In this document: positions 34,567 to 45,000 of the stretch, piece by piece
Layout of the letters: each line of letters starts with the position of its first letter
Position numbering within the stretch: the first letter of the stretch is position 1
Assembly (NCBI GenBank): GCA_020882975.1
Contig: JAHRFD010000019.1
Location: 51,896 to 115,895 of the forward strand
Length of the DNA stretch: 64,000 nt
Source of the DNA: Microcoleus sp. EPA2
Lineage (GTDB): Bacteria > Cyanobacteriota > Cyanobacteriia > Cyanobacteriales > Microcoleaceae
Reading direction: 5' to 3'
Made by a program: the position numbers and the translations under genes
Notes under the pieces: generated by a model
What the model was told of the DNA's origin: nothing
The model's input: the letters and a program-made list of their open reading frames with translations, nothing else
Databases searched by the model: none

Positions 34567-35166
34567 TTACCAGCCCAAGGCTGAGTAAAACTTGTTGGTG
34601 ACTACGGGTTCCTCTGCTGCTGGCTTCGCGGCCTCGGCATCGGGTTCGACGCGAACTTCTGTACAAAAAGTGGAAGTGCTGAAACCGCCAAAGCGCTTTA
34701 CCGTACTTGTCCGCATCCGCACATTGGGACCTGCGAACCAGAAACGCTCGATCGAACTCATCGTCTCGTATTCGGTAATCAGCATCAGCCCATCCTCATC
34801 ATCCATCTCAAAACGACCAGCCACCGGCACAATTTCCGCATAGCCACGTTCCCGTAACATCAAACCTTGGCGCGGATTTTCAGGATCGGGGACGATCGCG
34901 AACACCGTAGAGCCTTTATGATTCTCATCATCCTTATCCCAGGCCATGGAGCCATGCCAAGTCACAAAAGCACCTCCGGCAGCCCGACAGGGGTCAATTT
35001 CGTGCATCTGACAAATCTCGGCTACTCGCGTGTCATCGGCACCAAGGGCCGTCACCTCAATATTGGAATCCCCAATCTCCGTTTGGCGGAAAGGGAGGTG
35101 GTGAGTGCTGCGCTGCGATCGCCACTTCCCTGCACTGCTGTGAAAAAACTCCATTGCATCCATCAT
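34567..35166 (-). CDS. cpcS: CpcS/CpeS-type phycobiliprotein lyase
   Basis: 199 residues. MDAMEFFHSSAGKWRSQRSTHHLPFRQTEIGDSNIEV is a strong match to the CpcS/CpeS lipocalin-like lyases that attach phycocyanobilin to phycobiliprotein cysteines. Later family text is WHGSMAWDKDD, ERGYAEIVPVAGRFEMDDEDGLMLITEYETMSSIERFWFAGPNVRMRTSTV. ATG at 35166 or 35163 can start it. Upstream on the same strand as cpcG with a 166-bp gap. Confidence 0.93.
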   Translation of the reverse strand: MMDAMEFFHSSAGKWRSQRSTHHLPFRQTEIGDSNIEVTALGADDTRVAEICQMHEIDPCRAAGGAFVTWHGSMAWDKDDENHKGSTVFAIVPDPENPRQGLMLRERGYAEIVPVAGRFEMDDEDGLMLITEYETMSSIERFWFAGPNVRMRTSTVKRFGGFSTSTFCTEVRVEPDAEAAKPAAEEPVVTNKFYSALGW

Positions 35167-35273
35167 AAATAGCTCCTTTGGCTGAGGCTTCCCGGTTTGT
35201 ACGTTTTTTTATGATAAAGCTCCCCCCACTTAGATGTACTTTTGTGGCACAAATTAGTAGCAAAATGTGCACC

Positions 35274-35303
35274 TTGGACAGATTGTCAAGTGAATGTTAT
35301 GAT
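35274..35303 (+). promoter_or_regulatory. Candidate nblA promoter
   Basis: TTGGAC at 35274-35279, an 18-nt spacer, TATGAT at 35298-35303. About 95 bp before the nblA start. No clean GTA-N8-TAC NtcA site was found overlapping it. Confidence 0.45.
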
Positions 35304-35398
35304 AGTTTACAATGTAGGAACAAAAGAAATCCAGCGAAACGTGATTTCGATATATCTGATTTCGATTTATCTCATGTAGCAAAGTGGAGGAGCGATTT

Positions 35399-35566
35399 AT
35401 GGATATGCCTATAAGTCTGAGCATGGAACAGCAGTTCAAACTGCAAGTGTTGCGAGAACAAGTCAAAACCTTAAGTCAAAATGAAGCTCAGGAATACCTG
35501 CTAGAGGTGATGCGGCAAAATATGGTCAAAGAAAACCTATTAAAGTTTTGGATGAAGAAAGGCTGA
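35399..35566 (+). CDS. nblA: NblA, phycobilisome degradation adaptor
   Basis: 55 residues from ATG 35399, preceded by GGAGGAGCG at a good distance; the GTG at 35384 is unlikely. MDMPISLSMEQQFKLQVLREQVKTLSQNEAQEYLLEVMRQNMVKENLLKFWMK is a canonical NblA/Ycf18 sequence. NblA binds phycobilisomes and directs them to Clp protease during nutrient starvation. It is divergent from the cpcS lyase gene, so antenna construction and dismantling are encoded side by side. Confidence 0.95.
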   Translation: MDMPISLSMEQQFKLQVLREQVKTLSQNEAQEYLLEVMRQNMVKENLLKFWMKKG

Positions 35567-35666
35567 GGGAGTTGGCTCAAGCAGAAGTCGGGAATTTGCC
35601 GCCCGATTCCCACCAAGGCGTGTCAACAATCGCCTGAAAGCCTTGATAAATCTCGTTTCTACCTGA

Positions 35667-35755
35667 GTCCAGATCCCCCTAAATCCCCCTTAATAAGGGG
35701 GACTTTGAGCGCTTCCAGTCCCCCCCTTATTAAGGGGGGCTAGGGGGGATCTAGC
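35667..35755. repeat. Palindromic C-rich element
   Basis: Inverted outer arms AGATCCCCCTAAA / CTAGGGGGGATCT enclose two CCCCCTTAATAAGGGGG-type palindromes. It lies between nblA and the solute-binding protein gene and could form a strong terminator-like structure. Same family as 1797-2037 and 59458-59546. Confidence 0.75.
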
Positions 35756-35785
35756 CTTGATAGTTAAACAGCAGATATCTCATAT

Positions 35786-36895
35786 TTAACTTTTGATAAC
35801 TTGTCGCATTTGTTCCCAGTGCGATCGATATTGTGCGATCGCCCGATCCCCAAAAGGCAGTAGAAACTCGCTGCGATCGAGAATCTTGGCATCGGGTAAT
35901 AGTACAGGATTAGTCCGAACCTCCGCAGGCAAATTCTCCGGTTTCATCCCCACAACAATCGGCGAACTAACTTTACTCAGCAAAGATAATTGAGGCGCAA
36001 CAGAAGGTTGTAAACAAAAATTAATCCATTTTGCTACTAAGGGTACTGGATTCCCTGACGCAGGTTCTACCCACAAATCTGTCCAAAGTGCAGTTCCAGC
36101 AAGAGGGACTACTACGGCTAGATCTTTTTGAGTTGCTAACAGCGGTACGATGTCTGCTGATGAACCAACGGCTAACCAAGTATCACCTAAAATCAAAGGT
36201 TGCAGGTAAGCATCGGAACTATAAAATTTAACTTGCTGATGTAATTTTGCAAGTTCTGTTTTCAGGTTAGAAATTTTATCTAAATCCTGGGTATTGTAGG
36301 ATTTACCTAACTTTTTTAAAGTTAAACCAATGACTTCTCTGGCATTGTTTGGTAGAGACAGGCGATCGCGCAATTCCTCGCGCCAGAGGTCTTTCCAATC
36401 TGTAGGAGTCCATCCCAAAGTCTTAAATTTGTCAGTGCGGTAGGCAATTACAGTGCTTCCCCACCGATAAGGTGTGGCCCAAATTTTACCTTTAGGGTCT
36501 AACTGACCTTGATTATTTCGTCTTACCAGTGTTCGCCATCTTTCGGGGATTTGTGGCCAGTTAGAAAATTTCTGTGGATCGATCGGTCTAATTAATTCTT
36601 GCCTAATTGCCAAAGTCAGCCAGTAATCTCCCAGCATCACTAAGTCAGCTTGATTTTTGGTTTGGGGATTCCGTTTCCAGTCTTGCAATAGGGCGAACAA
36701 TTCTGTTAATTGGGTTGACTGCGTTACCTGCAAAACTGAAGAGGGTTTTGAATCGAGGCTAAACTTGCTGACGAGTTGGGCCGGAATCGCATTTTTGAGC
36801 GATCGAATTTTGAGACTAGGCTTCGACTCACACGCGGCCGCCAATTGACTTAAAGTTAGGGTAGCTGTCCCCAATAGCAAAGACCTTCGTTTCAC
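35786..36895 (-). CDS. Extracellular solute-binding lipoprotein (PotD-like)
   Basis: 369 residues. N terminus MKRRSLLLGTATLTLSQLAAAC is a signal peptide with a lipobox (LAAAC) and an RR pair that could allow Tat export. The mature protein has the type-2 periplasmic-binding pattern (DLVMLGDYWLTLAIRQELIRPID, GKIWATPYRWGSTVIAYRTDKFK, GDTWLAVGSSADIVPLL), as in spermidine/putrescine or iron-binding proteins. No permease genes adjoin, so substrate is unknown. Confidence 0.82.
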   Translation of the reverse strand: MKRRSLLLGTATLTLSQLAAACESKPSLKIRSLKNAIPAQLVSKFSLDSKPSSVLQVTQSTQLTELFALLQDWKRNPQTKNQADLVMLGDYWLTLAIRQELIRPIDPQKFSNWPQIPERWRTLVRRNNQGQLDPKGKIWATPYRWGSTVIAYRTDKFKTLGWTPTDWKDLWREELRDRLSLPNNAREVIGLTLKKLGKSYNTQDLDKISNLKTELAKLHQQVKFYSSDAYLQPLILGDTWLAVGSSADIVPLLATQKDLAVVVPLAGTALWTDLWVEPASGNPVPLVAKWINFCLQPSVAPQLSLLSKVSSPIVVGMKPENLPAEVRTNPVLLPDAKILDRSEFLLPFGDRAIAQYRSHWEQMRQVIKS

Positions 36896-37462
36896 TTTTG
36901 AATGCGCTTTTCTAAATATTGACCGATGGTTTTGTGTTTTGTGGTCCGAGAAATAATCTTTGGTCGAATCCGGTATGGGGAGGCGATTTGTGTTATTTCT
37001 TCCTCAAACACAGAGCCATTGTACTCGGTTTTTCCACACAAAGTTGCAGCCTGGGCTGCTTAAAATTCTCTTTTCCAGAGCGTAATCGTCCCCAAGCCCC
37101 CGTGGCCATCACTTTGGCGCAAACATCAGCTACAGTAGCCCAGGGGCAATTTACTTTTACTAAGGGGAACACCACTAATTGACGCCATGGATAGATTGAC
37201 GATCTGGTCGATCGCAGACCATATTTTTTATTTAACAACGGATGAATCTGAGGGAAGAGACCCAAGGCATGAAGGTCAAGGAAACTTTCAAATTGAGGAA
37301 CAAATACCTATCAATTTTGCTCTAGTGTATCGCCTCAATCTACCCTCATGATTTATATCACAAGAGTTGGCTCAAAAATTAAATAATTTGGTGATAAATC
37401 ACACTTATGTAACGATTTGCCTAAGATATAAACATATAAGTTAAGATACACAGGACTGATTT
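36896..37462. other. 567-bp gene-free region
   Basis: Open frames here (for example 36919-37182 plus, 36993-37265 minus) have no recognisable family, no Shine-Dalgarno and low-complexity composition. It probably holds promoters for the divergent flanking genes. I see nothing else that I can support. Confidence 0.45.
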
Positions 37463-37846
37463 ATGGAAGCGCTTCGTCAACAAGTTTCACTATTGACTGA
37501 AAAAGTCAATGACCTCTACAAACTCATAGAAAATCTCAATCAAACTATATTGGAGTCAGCTAACCAAACTAAGCTGACCCAGCAACAACACAATCAGCGA
37601 TCGAGCATCGAAGCCAGTGAGCCGATCTCTGTCTATCCCGCCTACAGCAGTCTCGACGCGATGCTCGATCACAAAGACATTTTATTGGATGACAGTTACT
37701 TTGACAAGAATTCTCAAAACCTCGAAAAAGAACTAACAACCGATATTCAAATCCAGCGCCTAACTGCGCAGCTCACAGCAGCTTACAATCGGATTGCCGC
37801 CCTGGAGGAACAGTTGCTGTCAAAAAGAATACACTCACAAAAATAG
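37463..37846 (+). CDS. Small coiled-coil hypothetical protein
   Basis: 127 residues: an N-terminal coiled coil (EALRQQVSLLTEKVNDLYKLIENLNQTIL), a disordered middle, a short acidic motif (SSLDAMLDHKDILLDDSYF) and a C-terminal coiled coil (IQRLTAQLTAAYNRIAALEEQLL). Alone on its strand between divergent neighbours. Such proteins are common in cyanobacteria; role unknown. Confidence 0.65.
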   Translation: MEALRQQVSLLTEKVNDLYKLIENLNQTILESANQTKLTQQQHNQRSSIEASEPISVYPAYSSLDAMLDHKDILLDDSYFDKNSQNLEKELTTDIQIQRLTAQLTAAYNRIAALEEQLLSKRIHSQK

Positions 37847-37931
37847 ACAAGTTTCATTGAAAAATGATAGTAAATATCTGACAAAAATTCCTCAGCAAAT
37901 ATAGACACTTCCACCAGGAATTTAGTTTTTT

Positions 37932-39026
37932 TTATAAGCGCGAGGCTAAAACTTCAACAGCTTCTAGAAGTTGAGATGGAGTCCAATTTGCCATGATGTT
38001 AGATGCGATCGCACAGGCTCCAGCACCGACACCTTCTTTGACATATCCCCGATCGTAAGCTTGAAGTTGGGGATAAGTAGAACCTGCAAAACTTAGCTGT
38101 GCCGACAACAAAGGTACACCGCCAACATCCTTAGCCAGTCCTACCGTGTCCCCTGTAGGGTCTTGAGCCACCCAGTCAGTAGTCCCCACCACGACTCCTT
38201 CGGGACACCATACAAGAGCATATTCGCGGGCGATCGCCTCCATCAAAGCATAAACAGCCAGCATTTGAGTGCCACCAGCCAGCATGACACCACAAGTCCG
38301 ACTCGCGGCGATCGCCATTGCCGCCGTGGCTATCTGCATGGGATCTCCCACCGCAGCCACCAATTCCAGAGGAGATATTTTCCCGCCCATTGTCCAGCCC
38401 ACCATTTCCAGTCCTGTGGTGACTGCCGCCAATTTTTGAGCATGATTGCACTGAGGGTGACTGCTATTAACTTTCCCCGCCGCCGCTATACCCAAGCCCA
38501 TTAATACAGCCAAAGCCGTAGTCGTACCCCCAACCACGCACTCCCCTAAAATGAGGTAGCTATCATCGGTGGTAGCAGCTAATTTAGCTCCCCACATTAA
38601 TCCTTGTACCAGCAAATGTTCCACTGTTTCCAGTGGTAAAGCCTTCCCCGATGTCAGACATTTGGCCCTTTGCCCCCCTAAATCTATGGTAGGTACGGGA
38701 GGAAGCAAGGGCAAACCAGCGTTAAATAGGTAAAGGGGAATTTCCAAAGCCTCGACTACAGCGCGAGATATCAGTACCGGTGAGGCGCCTGCTTCTAGGG
38801 GTGGCAAGGGATATTGGGGCTGAATTTGGGGGCCGTTATACAAAAATTCTGCATCTGCTAAGCAGGTAAATTGGCGATCGTGGGGGGTTGCACCTGCTGC
38901 GGAAATACCGGGAATTAAGCCAGTATCAGTAAATCCTAAAATGCAGGCAAATAGGGGTTTTTTCCCCCGGTAGGATTCCACCCACCTGTTGCCCTGTTGA
39001 ATTTCTGTATAAATATTAATCATCAT
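37932..39026 (-). CDS. cobT: CobT-like phosphoribosyltransferase (TIGR00303 family)
   Basis: 364 residues. ILGFTDTGLIPGISAAGATP, GECVVGGTTTALAVLMGLGI, TMGGKISPLELVAAVGDPMQIATAAMA and SRTCGVMLAGGTQMLAVYALMEAIA match the cyanobacterial/archaeal branch related to nicotinate-nucleotide:dimethylbenzimidazole phosphoribosyltransferase, which makes the lower ligand of cobamides. The exact base used by cyanobacteria (pseudocobalamin) makes the precise reaction uncertain. Downstream of DUF2232 in a two-gene unit; ATG at 39026 or 39023. Confidence 0.82.
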   Translation of the reverse strand: MMINIYTEIQQGNRWVESYRGKKPLFACILGFTDTGLIPGISAAGATPHDRQFTCLADAEFLYNGPQIQPQYPLPPLEAGASPVLISRAVVEALEIPLYLFNAGLPLLPPVPTIDLGGQRAKCLTSGKALPLETVEHLLVQGLMWGAKLAATTDDSYLILGECVVGGTTTALAVLMGLGIAAAGKVNSSHPQCNHAQKLAAVTTGLEMVGWTMGGKISPLELVAAVGDPMQIATAAMAIAASRTCGVMLAGGTQMLAVYALMEAIAREYALVWCPEGVVVGTTDWVAQDPTGDTVGLAKDVGGVPLLSAQLSFAGSTYPQLQAYDRGYVKEGVGAGACAIASNIMANWTPSQLLEAVEVLASRL

Positions 39027-39057
39027 TAGTTATTAGTTATTGGGTCTTCAATAACTA
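39027..39057. repeat. Small hairpin of heptamer units between DUF2232 and cobT
   Basis: On the minus strand the DUF2232 stop begins TAGTTATTG-AAGACC-CAATAACTA, a 9-bp perfect stem with 6-nt loop, followed by AATAACTAATG leading into the cobT start. It is built from the same heptamers as the long arrays. Confidence 0.7.
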
Positions 39058-39807
39058 TTCTTCGTAATCAATCAAAACTTGTACCCAGCGTGGTGGTCGG
39101 GGGATGGAATTTCCTAAACGATCTAACAACAGCAAAGCTACTAAATGTACTACGAATAAATAGATAATATTATTAACTAAAATCATCCCGGCCGCGATCG
39201 CCTGAATCGTGTTCAAACTCGGCACGCTCAGCCAACCTAGTTTCACAAACACCCATTCCACCATCTCTGCTACTTGGGCGGTGACGTAAACCCAGAGGTC
39301 TTGGCCCACCAAGGCTGACAGCAGCCAAAACCGAAAAAAGAAGCCAAAAGTCCCAATTAGCGCGCCCACACTAATGGAAACAGACCAACTGGTTTTGCGC
39401 CTCCACAGTCCTCCAAGGGCAACTCCCATGATCCCAAAAGGTATGACATATAAAATGCTGCGGGTCGGACCCATCAGTACCGATAGTAACAAACCCGAAA
39501 CTAAAGCCGCCATCCAAGCCGCCCGCTGACCCCAGCGCAGGTAGACTAGGGCAATGGGGACTGGAAAGAAGACTCGCAGCAAAGGTCCCAGTGGAAAATA
39601 GTAATTTACTAGCCAAATCAAGCTAGCGGTACTTGCTAAAAATGCCGTTTCCACTAGCCTCAAAGGTGCTGAGTTTCTGTTTGAGGTTGGGTCTGGATTG
39701 GTGCGATCGGCGGACAAAGCTGAAATAGCTGGGTGCTGCGGGTCGTTATTTGTATTAGGCGAACTGCTCACATTTGATGCAGAATCTGCTGAGAAAAAAT
39801 CACTCAT
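39055..39807 (-). CDS. DUF2232 (YybS-like) membrane protein
   Basis: 250 residues. After a disordered ~55-residue N terminus, at least five hydrophobic segments follow (LASTASLIWLVNYYFPLGPLLRVFFPVPIALVYL, MAALVSGLLLSVLMG, IPFGIMGVALGGLW, SVGALIGTFGFFFRFWLLSAL, IAAGMILVNNIIYLFVVHLVALLLLDRLG). The pattern fits DUF2232/ECF-S-like membrane proteins. Located upstream of the CobT-like gene with only 28 bp between, so a link to cobamide or its precursor transport is possible (inference). Confidence 0.82.
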   Translation of the reverse strand: MSDFFSADSASNVSSSPNTNNDPQHPAISALSADRTNPDPTSNRNSAPLRLVETAFLASTASLIWLVNYYFPLGPLLRVFFPVPIALVYLRWGQRAAWMAALVSGLLLSVLMGPTRSILYVIPFGIMGVALGGLWRRKTSWSVSISVGALIGTFGFFFRFWLLSALVGQDLWVYVTAQVAEMVEWVFVKLGWLSVPSLNTIQAIAAGMILVNNIIYLFVVHLVALLLLDRLGNSIPRPPRWVQVLIDYEE

Positions 39808-39976
39808 CCGATTTTAGATTTTATATTTTAAATTTTAGCTTTCACCAGACTAGAAACCAGTTTTTTTGAGTCGATAAATCCTAGCCCAATTTAATATTTA
39901 TCCCAAACTTCTGGTTTCTGGTCGTCAGTGTGATGTGAGATTAAATTTCTCAGCCAAACAATCACCACGATTATTT

Positions 39977-40468
39977 TTAGACCTTGGGTTCTTGAATCAC
40001 AAAAACCGAGCAAGATGCGTGGTGAACGACATAATTGCTGACGCTACCGAGGAAAGCTTCTGCGATCCCCGTGCGCCCACGCCGCCCCAAGATGATTAAA
40101 TCTGCGCCCCAATTTTGGGAATATTCACAGATACAATGGCCTGTATCGCCATCTATTTGGGAGTCAAATTCCACCTTGACTCCTTGATTTGCTGCTGCGT
40201 CGCAGTAATTTTTCAGCAAACTCTCCCCTTGTTTGACTTCTTTTTCCAGCAACAAACGTTGAGTTTGATAAGCCTGATCCATTAATTGTACATTCATGCC
40301 CAAATCTACCGGAATTGGTACGGCAGACTCGCCCAAGGAGTTGACGGTGACGCAATGAAATAGCATCACAGCAGCTTGATTAGCCTTAGCTAATTCTAAA
40401 GTTTCGCTGAACACGCGGTGGCTCAATTCAGAGTCATCTAAGGCCGCAAAGATTTTCTGAAAACTCAT
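39977..40468 (-). CDS. Universal stress protein (UspA family)
   Basis: 163 residues. FQKIFAALDDSELSHRVFSETLELAKANQAAVMLFHCV at the N terminus and GADLIILGRRGRTGIAEAFLGSVSNYVVHHASCSVFVIQ at the C terminus, which contains the ATP-binding G-2x-G-9x-G-(S/T) motif. Likely ATP-binding stress protein of the cytosol. Next to the Crp-type regulator gene, 80 bp apart on the same strand. Confidence 0.93.
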   Translation of the reverse strand: MSFQKIFAALDDSELSHRVFSETLELAKANQAAVMLFHCVTVNSLGESAVPIPVDLGMNVQLMDQAYQTQRLLLEKEVKQGESLLKNYCDAAANQGVKVEFDSQIDGDTGHCICEYSQNWGADLIILGRRGRTGIAEAFLGSVSNYVVHHASCSVFVIQEPKV

Positions 40469-40548
40469 TGATTAACCTCCGATGGTAATTAATAAACAGC
40501 CACAAGGGAGAAAATGCCTTTGACTTTAGTTCACAATCTCTCTCACTT

Positions 40549-41259
40549 CTAGACTAACAGCCGTTCTAGGGCGTGCAAGTCTGGAATACACAAAATGTCG
40601 CGTTCGCGCTGAATAGTTCCTTTTTTTTCCAGTTTGCTGAGCACCCGCGTTACTGTTTCCCTCGCTAGACCGCTGAGACTGCTCAATTCTCTGTGTGGGA
40701 GGTTGGGAATTTCTGTACCTCCTGTGGACATGATTTTCCCTTGTCCTTCTGCCAAAAATAATAGAATATCTGCTACTCGTGAGGTACTGTCGGACTCTCG
40801 CAAGCGGAGACGACGATTAACTTGTCGCAGCCTGCGAGCCATCAGTTGAGCCAGCCGAATCCCTGCTAGCGGCTCGGTGTGAATTAGTTGCACAAAATCC
40901 TGGGATGGCATATTACCGATCAGTGTCGGAGCTAGGGTAATGACATCTGTCGATCGCGGTGTTTCTTCGATCGCCGCCATTTCACCGAATAGCTCTCCTT
41001 TGCCTAAAATATTGAGCGTTACTTCTTTTCCGTCTAGGTTGTAGGTGCGAATTTTCACCCAACCATCCAATATAAAATACACAGATGTACCCCAGTCATT
41101 TTCCAACAAAATCACTTGATTTGAAGGATGGCTGCGGGTAACAATGTGGACAGTTGCTCTCTCAATTACAGGATCGGGTAAGCCTAAAAAGAAAGGAGTG
41201 GATAGTATCAATTGATTGATATTCGACTGCGGATCTCGGGTGTTAAAGCGGTCTTCCAT
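40549..41259 (-). CDS. Crp/Fnr-family transcription regulator (SyCRP-like)
   Basis: 236 residues. The cyclic-nucleotide-binding domain (about 20-135) contains GELFGEMAAIEETPRSTDVITLAP. The Glu and the Arg-Ser pair needed for cAMP phosphate binding in E. coli CRP are retained, so cAMP responsiveness is plausible. The C-terminal HTH_Crp is LPHRELSSLSGLARETVTRVLSKLEKKGTIQ. Targets unknown. It lies upstream of the universal stress protein gene. Confidence 0.92.
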   Translation of the reverse strand: MEDRFNTRDPQSNINQLILSTPFFLGLPDPVIERATVHIVTRSHPSNQVILLENDWGTSVYFILDGWVKIRTYNLDGKEVTLNILGKGELFGEMAAIEETPRSTDVITLAPTLIGNMPSQDFVQLIHTEPLAGIRLAQLMARRLRQVNRRLRLRESDSTSRVADILLFLAEGQGKIMSTGGTEIPNLPHRELSSLSGLARETVTRVLSKLEKKGTIQRERDILCIPDLHALERLLV

Positions 41260-42043
41260 GAGGCCATCATTTTAATTTATGCGCTTGAGCTTTGCTGGGC
41301 AGTTAAAAATAGCTTGCAGCCGAGTCATTGGATTTAAGAAACCAGAAACAAGAGTCTAAAATTAGGAGTTTTACCTCTAAAGTTTTGCGGTCTCCGGTCA
41401 AAAAATGGAATCAATAGCCTCAATCTCTGATTGGGAGCTAGAAGCTAAAAAATATACCACAATTTTTGAGGCCAAGACCTGTAACCGAAGTTTAGCTACA
41501 TAATTGTAGCAGCCTAGTCTCCGAGTCAGAGGATGTGACTACCTTTGTCAAACAGCTAGCGAGAGATAGTTTAACACTGCTGAGAGCTTTGTTGTCAGGA
41601 GACCCCAACAGTCTATTGGTACAGTCCGCTAATATGTCATGCCAGTAACAAAATAGGATTTTCTACTGGCGAGCAACTCTCCCAGGTCAGCAGCAATGGA
41701 ACATTCGGGGGAATAGTAGCCTCAAGGTTGGCGATCGATCTTGCGAGACTGGCGAGTTGTCTTAGCAACTTATCGGAGAACCCCCAAAACATTGTACCAT
41801 TAATGTCTAGCCATAGATAAAGATAAAAAGCTATCATCAATTCTTACCGATCGCAAGGCAAAACATAGATAGTAGTTGGCAAGAAGTACAAAGAACCCTA
41901 CAGATGGTCGGGCCCAAAAATACTACACCCGAAACAGGGGGATTGCATCCAGATTAATCTATGTATTTGAACATGACTATCCCATGACTTCAGCCTTTTT
42001 TTGGTAAAGTTTTTCGCAAGCCGCATTCTTAGAGGTTCCGCCC
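41260..42043. other. Long divergent intergenic region (784 bp)
   Basis: No supported gene. A 67-codon minus frame (41637-41840) lacks family resemblance and a Shine-Dalgarno site. The region separates the Crp-type gene from the large plus-strand gene, so it must contain both promoters and could hide a small RNA. I found no diagnostic structure. Confidence 0.45.
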
Positions 42044-45000
42044 TTGAATTCTCAGAAGTACAAAATTCAAGCACTAATTGCTGAGATTGATGAGGTACTC
42101 AGCAAACCCGTACCCCGATTACCTTGGACGGGTTCGATCGATCTCGTGCACCAGCGTCAACTTTTAGAGCGAGTTCGCACCTATCTGGTTTCCCCAGACT
42201 CAAAGCTAATGGTGCCAGACAAACCAGCCAACAGCCCCCAGATGCGCCCGCAACCAGTTCCAGTACCCAAAGTACCACTGGCGACAAATCAACACTCAGC
42301 CACAGAGCAAATCTTGCAAGCAGTAACCGGAGAAATCAGCCATTTGCGAGAAAAGCTGACTGGTCCACTACAAGAAGACATAGAAGCTCTCCGTCAACAA
42401 CAGCAGGCTCTGGTTCAAGAAATCAAGGAGCTGGAAGTCAGACGTCAGCAGCAACAATCCTTAGCTCAGCAACAAGCCCATCAACAGCAAATCATTTCGG
42501 AATTTTTGCAAGCAGTCACCAGCCGCTTGCAAGAAACCAGACTCGGTAATTTATCCCCCAACCCCCAAGCAACTACCTCCGACTCCCTAGATGTGCATCC
42601 ACAAGCCCCAGGAGAATCATCGGTGCCGACATCGGCCCCCAGGTTGGAACAACTGCAAGAATTCGAGACTGAAGCCGATCGCCTCCTGATGAGACTCGAT
42701 TCCACAATGCACATTGTATTCGAGGCTTTGCAAGGAAATTTGGAAAGCTATCAAGCCTCTTTGTCCCAAGGACTCGAAAAAATGCACGGTTTGGGTCAAC
42801 AGAGCGAGATGATGTTTACCGCTTTGGTGAGCCATTTGGCCCAGGAGTTGGGCCGAGAAGCATCATCCTACCTACAGCAGCCCATCGATTTGTCCACCCT
42901 CGGAAATGCCACCTTCACCAGCGAGATACTACCAAACACCTCTCAAACCGAGTTAGCTACCGAGACTCCCAGAGCAGAAATGGCGATCGCCCATGGGAAT
43001 AGTAGCAACCAACTCGAAGAACAAGAAAGACTACCCTATGCGGGAACAGAAATTTCTTCCCAATTCGGACAGTTGAAACGCGATCGTACTTCCGTAGCCA
43101 TTTCGCTCCCGGATTTGGAAGAAAACTTGTTCGGTTCCGGGCCGCAAGTCGATCCACCAACAACTCCCTTTCCAGGGGCTGAATCCGAAACACCATCGGC
43201 AAAAACTGATGAAGAGGTTGAGGATGTTTATGCTAATTTATTTCTGGAAGCAGAAGTTGCAGAACTAGACCTGGAAAACTTCGTTATAGAAAATACCGCA
43301 ACTGCTACCGAAAGTAAATTAATCCCCTCTGAAAATCAGCCAGTAGTTGCCAGTGAATCACCACTAGATAGTCAGGGATTAGATTTGTTTGGAGAACTGG
43401 AATTTGAGGATTCATCTGCCTCTCATCAGCCAGTAGTTGTCAGTGAATCACCACTAGATAGTCAGGGATTAGATTTGTTTGGAGAACTAGAAGCTGAGGA
43501 TTCATCTGCATCAAATCAGCCAGTAGTTGCCAGTGAATCACCACTAGATAGTCAGGGATTAGATTTGTTTGGAGAACTAGAAGCTGAGGATTCATCTGCA
43601 TCAAATCAGCCAGTAGTTGCCAGTGAATCATCACTAGATAGTCAAGGATTAGATTTGTTTGGAGAACTAGAAGCTGAGGATTCATCTGCATCAAATCAGC
43701 CAGTAGTTGCCAGTGAATCATCACTAGATAGTCAAGGATTAGATTTGTTTGGAGAACTAGAATTTGATGATTACTCGGCATCAGAGCAGCCAGTAGTTGC
43801 CAGTGAATCATCACTAGATAGTCAGGGATTAGATTTGTTTGGAGAACTAGAAGCTGAGGATTCATCTGAGTCCAATTCCAGCTTTTCAGGAAATGATGAA
43901 GCGCTAAATGCGACGAACGAGTTGTTTCAAAATCTATTACATGAAGATGAATCAGAGGCAGGATTTTTAGTAGGTGAAAATTCCGAGGAGCTAACTTTAG
44001 AGACTCCAGATTTAGGGAGACAGCAAGTGACAACACCACCCCTGTCTCCAGAACCAACCATACCCAAAGTCGAGCCACAACGACTGGGGAATCAAGGAGC
44101 AAATCCAGCAACTGCATCTAGCCAAAGTGAACTATCAGCTACTGAGGTTGGGACTCAAACCCGATCGACATCTGAGCTACCAGGGGCTTTGAGAAGCAGG
44201 GGAGAAAGTAGTTCCACATCCCAAAGCGCGCCAACTAATTTAGAACCCAGTAATCTCGCCCCTGAAGATTTTTATATCCAAGCTTCACCGGACGAAAATT
44301 TGCTACCGATAGAGTCCTCTCAGGAGGAAGATGTCGATCGCTCCCTGAACTTGGACAGCGATATTCTGGAACAATTAGAGTCAGACCTTTACAGTCTCGA
44401 AGGATTAGAAAATACTAACCCCAGACCATCCCCAGACTCCACAACAGTCAAATCCGGTTTCTTTGCCGATGCTGAGGCTAACACAGCAAACCCTTTTCCA
44501 GAAATGGCAGAGGCAGAACTCGGCACCCTAGAAGATTTGTTCCCAGATATCTTGCAAGAATCATCGGAGGATGAAATTTTTACTTTAGAAGACGATCTGG
44601 ATTCTGATTTATTGACTCAAGAGGAAGCAGCGAATGTCAGTCTAGACGATATTTTGGCTAGTTTGACCCCAACACAGGAAAATCCGATTAATTCTGCCAA
44701 TCCTTCCCCAGAAACTGCCGCAGAAACTACCAGAATGCGGTCGAATTCCCCAAAAAGTCAAAAAAAAAACCTAATTTCGATCGAGAGTAACAAAGCAGCA
44801 TCAGTTCCCAATTCGGTTGCAAGCTCCATCGCTCCTTCATTCCCCGAATCTCCCACTCCAGCGCCCCCGCGCCCCAATTCTCACTGGTATTTGAGCATTG
44901 ACTTCGGCACCTGCGGGCTTTCGGCGGCTTTGGTCGATCGGCAAAAACATCAGTTGTACCCGATTTACTGGGAGAAACAACCCTCAGAAACATCCTCTAA

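Noticed and set aside
36919..37265. Overlapping plus and minus frames of 87-90 codons
   Set aside because: No Shine-Dalgarno, no recognisable motif, and both frames cannot be real.
41637..41840. 67-codon minus frame in the 784-bp spacer
   Set aside because: No family pattern and no ribosome binding site.
43440..44117. 225-codon minus frame with repeats NPQLLVLQTNLI
   Set aside because: It mirrors the 90-bp repeats of the giant Hsp70-like gene, whose own coding strand is well supported.
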